A stretch of 64,000 nucleotides of DNA from Piper betle (Eukaryota; Streptophyta; Magnoliopsida; Piperales; Piperaceae). Made by a program: the position numbers and the translations under genes. Positions 56,902 through 64,000 of the stretch are shown in pieces; the first letter of the stretch is position 1; each line of letters opens with the position of its first letter. A model generated the notes under the pieces. That model did not search any database and was not told the DNA's origin. It saw only the letters and a program-made list of their open reading frames with translations. The stretch covers positions 52,700 to 116,699 of the forward strand of contig JAURVB010014958.1 of NCBI GenBank assembly GCA_033002965.1, in the 5' to 3' direction.

Positions 56902-58160
56902 CACTATTGACACTTCTACACACTTCACAACTTTAGTGTGGGAAAAATTTTCAATAACATAAACATCAACAATTAACAAGGTATCTCAAACTCATGTCTC
57001 TATGTTTACAACATTACCTTTAAGATTGAATTTTAGTATTCTTAAATGTTTTTTTATATATTTTGATATATAGAACTTATAAGACGTTCCCTTGATGTTG
57101 GTTTGAAAATACAGGGATTGGAGAAGGAGACTTATTCAGAGAAGGTGTTTTAAATAAATATTGTGAAGTAGAAGTAAAATAACAAATCTGAAAAAATCAA
57201 GTTTCATGATTTTTTTAAAAAAACCTCATAAAATGAAGATGGAGAGTGGGCAGCTTTTTATTTTTCTGTTGTGTTCTAAATCAACAGAGGTTGCCAGATT
57301 GTGAACTAGAATCTTTCCATTAAAATTGGAAAATAAAGAATTGAATTGGCAAAAAAGATCTCAGCTATGATTAGATCTAAAAAAGCTCCCATTAGAGGTT
57401 TAAAAAAGCTGAATTAAAATAAGATAGATAATTTAATAAATATTATAACTAATAATTTAACTTTATAAATCACCTCAAATGAATATGAGTCCCCCCAAAC
57501 GTGTGGGTATCAACGTAGTTATTATAATAAAGGGAGGGGGTAAAGTTTTGAACGTGATTTAACCTCCTGGACGCGTCCGGAATCAGCTGGGCCGACGAGT
57601 CCCGCTGGCTCGGATATGGGACAAGATGAGCCGCCGTGGTCGAAGTCAACTGCCAGTCTGCCAGGTTACTGAAACCGCCCTTGCGGACCAATTTTCTTAC
57701 TTTATCTTGGTTTTGAATTTAGGGTTGATTTAGTTAGATTTTGGCCCAAGAAAACGTGGACGACAATATTCTCATTAATAAAATATAGTTTCTTTACTGG
57801 ATTATATGCAAAATTTTATACCACCCATTCATAACAATAAAAGTTCTTGAACCTTTTTTCCGAGCTATTAATTTTACCCAATATTAATCCAAATTCAAAC
57901 AACTTATAATGATTAATGAGGTTGAACCTACTTTAAAACTTGACACCGATTATGTAAAAGAATCATTAGAAATTAAATTATAAAGTTTTAGTAGTTGATA
58001 CGTTAACTTTTTTATTGGTTTTTTGTAAACATTTATTACCTAGTATTTTTTTCAAGATAATATTTATTAACTATTTAGTGTGGAAATTGGAGAGATTTGC
58101 CTAAATTAATATTTTGTGTATTTTTCCTCTTGAAAGGAATAAAATTGCTTATTAAGGTAA
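56897..58160. other. No gene recognised
   Basis: AT-rich except for a GC-richer patch at 57560-57695 without a recognisable protein motif. Confidence 0.5.

Positions 58161-58161
<1 letters not shown>

Positions 58162-58231
<70 letters not shown>
58162..58231. repeat. (TA)n-(TG)n compound microsatellite
   Basis: TA from 58162 to about 58206, then TG to 58231. No inserted foldback arm adjoins it. Confidence 0.95.
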
Positions 58232-58427
58232 ATGGTAAAGTTTTCCTCCTGGGATAGAAAATATTTTTTGCATCAAAGCTTAATTTGGGACGTCCGATTA
58301 CATGGACAACCCAAATTTATTATTTAAAAAAATTAACCCTTTCGACCCCGATGGCTGGCTGCCCAAAATCAAAGATTGGGATAAAAAAAATTCCCCTTAC
58401 GTTCAAATCGCATTTTTTTATATATAT

Positions 58428-58445
58428 AAGTATGTGTGTGTGTGT

Positions 58446-58495
<50 letters not shown>
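58428..58495. repeat. (TG)n-(TA)n-(GA)n compound microsatellite, left of unit B
   Basis: Short TG run near 58433-58444, TA 58446-58466, GA 58467-58495, then the left arm of unit B. Confidence 0.95.
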
Positions 58496-58496
<1 letters not shown>

Positions 58497-58499
<3 letters not shown>

Positions 58500-60445
58500 G
58501 TGGTTGTGATGCAGCACATCCACCTTAGTTGTGCTTCACTTTTGTCCCAGCTGTTGGATCACGATCCAACGGCTGGAAAATAAACTCCACAACACCCCAC
58601 CCCCCGCATCCGGCAACCCTCGTCCCGCCCCAGCCACATTCCCAGCCGACCCTCGTCCCCCCCCCCCCCATGGCCACGCCCTGGGCGGTTCCCTCCCCCA
58701 CCCTTGTATTGCCGTGCGGAAAACCCCTTGGTTGTGGCTCACCACCTTGGGTCACCCGGGGAAGAGTCGGGAAGGTAGTCGCCGGAGGTTGTCGTTGTGG
58801 TTGGTGACCGGCGGCGACGTGTGCAAGGTGGGCGGCAATGGGTGGCCAGGAAGGAAAATGGCACGGAAAGGGGGAAGAAATGGAGGCGGTGGCGAGTCGA
58901 CAACGGCACTGGCCGGCGGAGTCGTTGGCCGGCAGCGGGTGGCCGGCAGTGAGGTTGACAGTGGTGGGGTGGCGCGACAAAATAGGGGAGAACAGAGTGG
59001 TGGCACGGAGAAGGAAATGGGTAGAGGTAGTTTCGTAATAAAACTTTGCTCGCTCCCGACTTGAGTCAATATTACTGAAATATATAAAAAAATTATAAAA
59101 ATTACAATAAAATACCATAAAATAAAATAATCGAGTTCTAATGGATTATTTTATTTTATGATATTTTAATCTATTTTTTCATATTTTTTGAGATGTATTT
59201 CGTAATATTAACACGAGTGGGGAAGGAAATGGGCATGGGTAGTTTTGTAATAAAAACTTGATTCGGTTCCGATCGAGTCAATATTACAAAATAGATCTTG
59301 AAAAATATAAAAAATACAGGAAATACCATAAAATAAAACAATCGAATTCTAATGGATTATTCTATTTTATGGTACTTTACTCTAATTTGTTTTATATTTT
59401 CTGAGCAATAATAATTTTGTAATAAAAACTTGACCGGCTCCTGTCTTGAATCAATATTACATAATACATCGCAGAAAATATGAAAAAAATAAAGTAAAAA
59501 TATCATAAAATAAAATAATCCATTAGAATTTGATTTTTTTTATTTTATGGTATTTTCTTGTATTTGTTTATATTTTTCAAGATCTATTTCGTAATATTGA
59601 CTCGAGTCTAGACCGGGTCAAGTTTTTATTACAAAACTACCCCTGCCCATTTCCATTCCCACTCGTATCAATATTACTGAAATACATCTCGAAAAATATG
59701 AAAAAATATAATAAAATACCACAAAATAAAATAATCTATTAGAACTTGATTATTTTATTTTATGGTATTTTATTATATTTTTAGGGATATATTTCGTAAT
59801 ATTGACTCAAATCGGGAGCACGTAAAGTTTTTATTACGAAACTACTCCTGCCCATTTCCTTCTCCGCGCCACCGCTCTGTTCTCCCCTGTTTTGCCGTGC
59901 TAGACCATCACCGTCGACCTCGCCGCCGGCTGCCTACTGCCCGCCAGCGACTCCGCCGACTCGCCACTGCCTCACTTTCTTCCCCCTCTCCCTACCGTTT
60001 TCCTTCCCGGCCACCCACCACCGCCTACCTTGCACTCGTCGCCGCCGACCACCTTTCCGACTCTTCCACGGGTAACCCGAGGTGGTGAGCCAAAACCTGG
60101 GGGCGATTCCGCACAGCAAAACAGGGGGGGATGAGTGGCGTGGCGTGGAACCTGGGGGGCGAGGGCCGGCTGAAAGTGGCGTGCGACGGGGGTGGGTCGA
60201 GGGCCAGCCGGACGTGGGTGGTGGGGGGCGGGCGTGGCAGGCGGCGGGCAGGAGAGGTGGGCGGGCTGGCGGGAGCGAAGGGGACGCACGGGGGAAGAGG
60301 GGCGTGGCAGCCAGCCAGGGGGAAGAACCGCCGGAATTATGGGTGGGGGGGGGGTGCGGTGGAAAATTAATTTCTAGCCGTTGGATTAAATCCAACAGCT
60401 AGAAAGATGCAGCACAACCAAGATGGTTGTGCTGCATCACAGCTT
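58497..60445. mobile_element. Large foldback unit B (about 1.95 kb)
   Basis: Left end GGTTGTGATGCAGCAC (58503) matches the reverse strand of the right end (GCTGTGATGCAGCACAACCA). Next to each end is a palindrome: GTTGGATCACGATCCAAC at 58553-58570 and GTTGGATTTAATCCAAC at about 60380-60396. Inner arms are inverted copies: GGCTCACCACCTTGGGTCAC (58736) against GGCTCACCACCTCGGGTTAC on the reverse strand near 60080, continuing through GGAAGAGTCGG, TGGCCAGGAAGGAAAA and GGGGAGAACAGAG. Arms therefore run about 0.9 kb each around an AT-rich array. C-run and TA tract at 60446-60468. No credible gene. Confidence 0.82.
59029..59845. repeat. AT-rich core array of unit B: three direct, two inverted units
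   Basis: The start TAGTTT(C/T)GTAATAAAA(A)CTT occurs at about 59029, 59241 and, less complete, 59408. Its reverse complement AAGTTTTTATTAC(A/G)AAACTAC occurs at about 59618 and 59827. Unit length is about 170-212 bp. Each unit is itself nearly palindromic: GAGTCAATATTAC near one end and GTAATATTGACTCGAGT near the other, with CATAAAATAAAATAATC and TTTTATTTTATGG between. Confidence 0.8.
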
Positions 60446-60469
60446 CCCCCCCCCCCCCTATATATATAG

Positions 60470-61067
60470 GCGGTAGCTACTATGCGCTGTCTTTTGTAGG
60501 CCATTGGATCTGATCCAACAGCCCACAGCACCCCGTGTTAGCATGGCCTGCCTGACCACCCCTTGGCCATGCCCCTGCCACCCCCTCAACTACGACCCCC
60601 CAGACGCCCCCTCGACCACTGCCCCCAAAGGGGGAGGGGGGCGGCAAGTGAGGGGTCAGGGGGTGGCGGCAGGTGGAGGGGTAGGGGCGGCGGCGAGTGG
60701 AGGGGTAGGGGCGGCGGCAAGTGGAGGGGCTGGGGGGGGGGCGGCGTGGGGGGTGGTGGGCCGGGGGCGGGAGGGGGTTGGGTCCGCGGTGGTAGGGAGC
60801 CGGTGGGCTGAGCGAGGGGTTGTGGGGGGGGAAGGGAGGGCGTGGTGGGGCGGCGTGGTCCGGTGGAGGGGGGCCGCGGCCTTTTATAGCCGTACGGGAG
60901 GGCAGGAGGCGGGAGAGGGTGGGAGGGCGGGAGGGCAGGAGGGCAGGATGGCAGAGGGCTGGAGCCAGGCTGGCAGGCAGGGGGTGTTGTGGGCCGTTGG
61001 ATCAGATCCAACGGCCCACAAAAGCCAGCGCATGATAAGCTGCTAAAAGGAGGCAGCGCCTACTAGC

Positions 61068-61071
<4 letters not shown>
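60470..61071. mobile_element. Foldback unit C
   Basis: Left end GGTAGCTACTATGCGCTG (60472) and right end, reverse strand, GGCAGCTAGTAGGCGCTGCC. Palindromes: CATTGGATCTGATCCAA at about 60502-60518 and CCGTTGGATCAGATCCAACG at about 60994-61013. The right arm has an extra 20-odd bases (GATAAGCTGCTAAAAGGAGG). The centre is extremely G-rich on the plus strand with near-repeats of GGCGGCGGCAAGTGGAGG. (TA)n from 61072 to 61103. Open frames here are composition artefacts. Confidence 0.8.
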
Positions 61072-61103
<32 letters not shown>

Positions 61104-61107
<4 letters not shown>

Positions 61108-61668
61108 GTGCTGCTATGCACTGCCATTATTTGGCAGCACATGCAGTGCAAGTTGTGTGGACTGTTGGATTTTGATCCAACAGCCCACACAACACAACAA
61201 CCCCCACACCCCCACCCACTCCTCCTCCTCCTCCTTCCACCCCTACTGGCGGCCTCGGCCCCCCATCCCGGACCACCGGCCATCGCAGCCGGGTCCGCCC
61301 CCTGCCACCCCCTCCCCCCGACCTTCCCACCCCTGCCACCCCCCCCCGTTTTGCCACACCAGCGACGGCATTGGCCGGTGGCAAGGTCGGAGGCTGTCAA
61401 GTGGCGCAGCAAGGAAGGGCGTGTGGGGGGGGAGGGAGGGACGACGTGGGGGGTGGAGGGGGGCCGCGGTCTTTTATAGCCGTACGGGAGGGCAGGAGGC
61501 GGGAGAGGGTGGGAGGGTAGGAGGACGGGGAGGGGCGGGAGGGCAGGATGGCAGAGGGCTGGAGCCAGGCTGGCGGGCAGGGGGTGTTGTGGGCCGTTGG
61601 ATCGATCCAACGGCCCTACAAGCCAGCGCATGATAAGCTGCCAAAAGGAAGCAGCGCCTGCTAGCTGC

Positions 61669-61671
<3 letters not shown>
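61104..61671. mobile_element. Chimeric unit D: left half of E joined to right half of C
   Basis: 61104-61418 is nearly identical to 61711-62005 (GAAAGTGCTGCTATGCACTG, then the GTTGTGTGGAC-GTTGGATTTTGATCCAACAG palindrome region, then GGTGGCAAGGTCGGAGGCTG). 61430-61671 is nearly identical to 60830-61071 (CTTTTATAGCCGTACGGGAG at 61471 vs 60881; the GCCAGCGCATGATAAGCTGC end). Its two ends therefore do not match each other. The right palindrome is perfect: CCGTTGGATCGATCCAACGG, with three more paired bases on each side. Confidence 0.85.

Positions 61672-61710
<39 letters not shown>
61672..61710. repeat. (TA)n microsatellite between units D and E
   Basis: About 38 bp of TA, the counterpart of 61072-61103 between C and D. 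Confidence 0.95.
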
Positions 61711-61714
<4 letters not shown>

Positions 61715-63523
61715 GTGCTGCTATGCACTGCCATTATTTGGCAGCACATGCAGCGCAAGTTGTGTGGACCGTTGGATTTTGATCCAACAGCCCACACAAC
61801 ACAACAACCCCCCACACCCCCCACCCACTCCTCCTTCTCCTCCTTCCACCCCTACTGGCAGCCTCGGCCCCCCATCCCGGACCACCGGCCATCGCGGCCG
61901 GGTACGCCCCTGCCATCCCCACCCCCCCCTGTTTTGCCACACCAGCGACAACATTGGCTGGTGGCAAGGTCGGAGGCTGTCAGGTGGCGCAACAAGGAAA
62001 ACTGAGGAGAAGAAATAGACATGGGTAGTTTCGTAATAAAAACTTGGACTCACTCCCGACTCGTGTCAATATAACGAAATGCATCCTGAAAAATATAAAA
62101 AATACAGTAAAATATGATAAAATAAAATAATCAAGTTCTAATGGATTATTTTATTTTATAGTATTTAATTCTATGTTTTCATATTTTTTGAGATGTATTT
62201 CGTAATATTAACTCGATTAAGGAAGGAAATAGGTAGGGATAGTTTTGTAATAAAAATTTGACTCGCTCCCGACTCGAGTAAATATTACGAAACACATCTC
62301 GAAAAATATTAAAAAATATAGTAAATTATCATAAAGTATAATAATCGAGTTCTAATGGATTATTTTATTTTATTGGATTTTATTCTATTTTTTTCATATT
62401 TTGTAAGATGTATTTCGTAATATTGACTCAAGTATGAAAGGAAATGAGAAGGGGTAGTTTTATAATAAAAACTTTTACTCACTTCTAACTCGAGTCAATA
62501 TTACGAAACATCCCGAAAAATATTAAAAAATATAGTAAAATACCATAAAATAAAATAATTGAGTTCTAATGGACTATTTTTATTTTATAGTATTTTATTC
62601 TATTTTTTCACATTTTTTAGTTGTATTTCATAATATTGACAGTTAATATTACGAAAAAAATAAAGTAAAATACCATAAAATAAAATAATCCATTAGAAAT
62701 CAATTATTTTATTTTATAGTATTTTAATATTTTTTTATATTTTTAAAAATATATTTCATAATATTGACTTAAGTAAGGAGCGAGTCAAAAGTTTTTATTA
62801 CGAAACTACCCCTACCTATTTCCTTCCTTACTCGAGTCAATATTACGAAATACATCTCAAAAAATATGAAAAAATAGAATAAATACCATAAAATAAAACA
62901 ATCTATTAGAACTTGATTATTTTATTTTATCATATTTTACTGTATTTTTTATATTTTTCAAGATGTATTTCATAATATTGACTCTAGTCGAGAGCGAGTC
63001 AAGTTTTTATTATGAAACTACCCCTGCCCATTTCTTATCCTCTGTTTTCCTTACCGCGTCACTCGACTATTGCCACCGGCAACCAACAGCACCGTCAATC
63101 AATGCCGCCACCGGCATGACAAAACCGGGAGGGGTGCGGAGCGGATCGGTGCGCGAAGGTGGGCAAGGACTGGATGGGCCGCGACTTCGGCTGAGGGCAG
63201 GGGGTGTGGCAAGCAGGGGTAGGAAGGCTAGGCAGGGGAGGTCGGGGGGGCACGACAGTAGGGGCAAGTGGGGTGGTAGGCAGGGGTGGGAAGGCGGGGG
63301 AGGGGGGTGGGTGGTGGTGGCAGGGTCGGACCCGACCGCAGTGGCCGGCAGTCATTGCTGGCATGGGTGGGGGGGCCGCGGCCGCTATTAGGGGGCTGAA
63401 GGAGGAGAAGGTGGGGGGGGGGGGGGGGGGGGGTTGTGCGGGGTGTTGGGGGGGATTGTGTTGTGTGGACTGTTGGATAGAAATCCAACGGCCCACACAG
63501 CTTGCCCTCGCATAGCAGCACTA
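61711..63523. mobile_element. Large foldback unit E (about 1.8 kb)
   Basis: Left end GAAAGTGCTGCTATGCACTG and right end, reverse strand, AAAATAGTGCTGCTATGCGA. Palindromes GTTGGATTTTGATCCAAC (61771) and GTTGGATAGAAATCCAAC (about 63471) sit inside TGTGTGG...CCACACA on both sides. Inner arms are inverted copies: GGCAAGGTCGGAGGCTGTCA / GGTGGCGCAACAAGGAAAAC on the left against GGTGGCAATAGTCGAGTGAC / GCGGTAAGGAAAACAGAGGA on the reverse strand at 63015-63090. The AT-rich array at 62029-63022 forms the centre. A G-run of about 20 lies at 63413-63432. Flanked by TA tracts on both sides. Confidence 0.82.
62029..63022. repeat. AT-rich core array of unit E: three direct, two inverted units
   Basis: Same unit as in B. 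Direct starts (TAGTTT-GTAATAAAA-CTT type) at about 62027, 62240 and 62455; inverted ends at about 62788 and 63000, so the period is about 211-215 bp. A shorter inverted piece sits near 62640-62770. Every unit contains the CATAAAATAAAATAAT / CTAATGGATTATTTTATTTTAT centre. Confidence 0.8.
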
Positions 63524-63556
63524 TTTTATACATATATATGTATATGTATATATGTA

Positions 63557-63598
<42 letters not shown>

Positions 63599-63610
63599 GT
63601 ATATAATATT
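63524..63610. repeat. (TA)n-type microsatellite with ATGTATA variants
   Basis: TA-rich tract with interspersed CATATATATGTATATG words immediately to the right of unit E. Confidence 0.9.
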
Positions 63611-63631
63611 AAATATGGTTCGATAGAGGCA

Positions 63632-63952
63632 ATGAGTTTTGTACATACCACTAATAAATCAGAAGATACAGCAATAATAATTAAGCAAAATAATTATACT
63701 CATATGCATCTACAAACCATAGCCTCTCAATTATCTTCAATAGAAGAAAATTGTACTGATAAACTAAAATCTAAAGTAAAGGTTGATAGTCTGCAACCAG
63801 TATTAATTAAGCCCCCTCCAAGTCCTTATAATTTTAATACAAAATTATCTACAAGTGATGAATTTTTAAAGAAAATAACAAATAAGTTAGATAATTTAAA
63901 AATTAAGGACTCAATAAAAGTCATAACAAAAAATGACTTTTACAATTTATAA
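63632..63952 (+). CDS. Unidentified open frame, 106 codons, possibly retroelement gag-like
   Basis: From the ATG at 63632 the frame runs to a stop at 63950-63952. The protein is rich in Lys, Ser, Asn and Ile, with a helix-prone stretch (LQTIASQLSSIEENCTDKLK) and a proline patch (LIKPPPSPY), then a second charged helix (FLKKITNKLDNLKIKDSIK). An open frame also extends upstream through the TA tract, but that part is repeat. This style (short coiled coil, proline linker) recalls the N-terminal structural region of plant retroelement or pararetrovirus-derived polyproteins, but I cannot identify it. The window ends 48 bases after the stop, in sequence whose coding status cannot be judged. Confidence 0.35.
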   Translation: MSFVHTTNKSEDTAIIIKQNNYTHMHLQTIASQLSSIEENCTDKLKSKVKVDSLQPVLIKPPPSPYNFNTKLSTSDEFLKKITNKLDNLKIKDSIKVITKNDFYNL

Positions 63953-64000
63953 ACGTAGCCAAACCTACGTTACAACAACCCTTTACACTTTTACAAAAAT

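Noticed and set aside
60504..61046. Long open frames of 100-209 codons on both strands through 58.5-63.5 kb (Pro/Gly/Arg-rich translations)
   Set aside because: They overlap on both strands inside GC-rich inverted repeats, change with every G- or C-run, and contain translated TA repeat (YIYIYI). This is what GC-rich, stop-poor DNA gives by chance.

Overview
This is a nuclear window from a flowering plant. It holds multi-exon genes with GT-AG introns: an F-box/PP2-B lectin-type gene, family 1 beta-glucosidases and a PHO1 phosphate exporter. These sit in AT-rich DNA full of Ty1/copia and Ty3/gypsy remnants, small non-autonomous DNA elements and (TA)n microsatellites. The very GC-rich first exon of the PP2-B gene would suit a monocot or magnoliid, but the species cannot be fixed from the sequence.

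Layout. 1-1.6 kb: 3' end of a decayed copia element on the + strand with its 3' LTR. 3.8-5.8 kb: truncated copy of a large LTR. 6.1-8.2 kb: PP2-B gene, minus strand, four exons, apparently intact. 8.7-17.6 kb: small transposon with target duplication, LTR fragments and a decayed minus-strand copia gag-integrase. 17.7-18.7 kb: receptor-like cytoplasmic kinase fragment lacking its catalytic core. 20.2-23.3 kb: dead GH1 beta-glucosidase. 23.4-26.3 kb: 2.84 kb solo LTR with a 5-bp target duplication, just upstream of the dead gene. 26.4-28.3 kb: gypsy element reduced to gag. 28.4-29.4 kb: 1 kb hAT-like element. 30.1-33.4 kb: intact 12-exon GH1 paralogue, predicted 514 aa. 33.5-43 kb: mostly gene-free, with two more small transposons. 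43-48.3 kb: decayed copia element with both LTRs. 49-54.3 kb: PHO1 gene, + strand, 15 exons, with one single-base frameshift in exon 14. 56.2-63.5 kb: cluster of five inverted-repeat (foldback) units sitting in (TA)n tracts, each end carrying a short CCGTTGGAT...ATCCAACGG palindrome. The window ends in an unidentified ORF.

How the genes relate. The two GH1 genes are a tandem minus-strand pair: one is intact, the other has a lost start, stops and damaged catalytic motifs. Their sequence type ([17 protein letters not shown]) is that of the plant monolignol glucosidase clade. PHO1 (phosphate loading to xylem) and PP2-B (SCF adaptor with a lectin-like domain) have no obvious functional tie to them. 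The most unusual structure is the 56-63.5 kb foldback cluster. It resembles microsatellite-targeting elements such as rice Micron, but two units contain matching arrays of about 210-bp repeats (three direct, two inverted) related to the solo LTR at 23.4-26.3 kb, and one unit is a chimera made by an approximately 0.6 kb tandem duplication.
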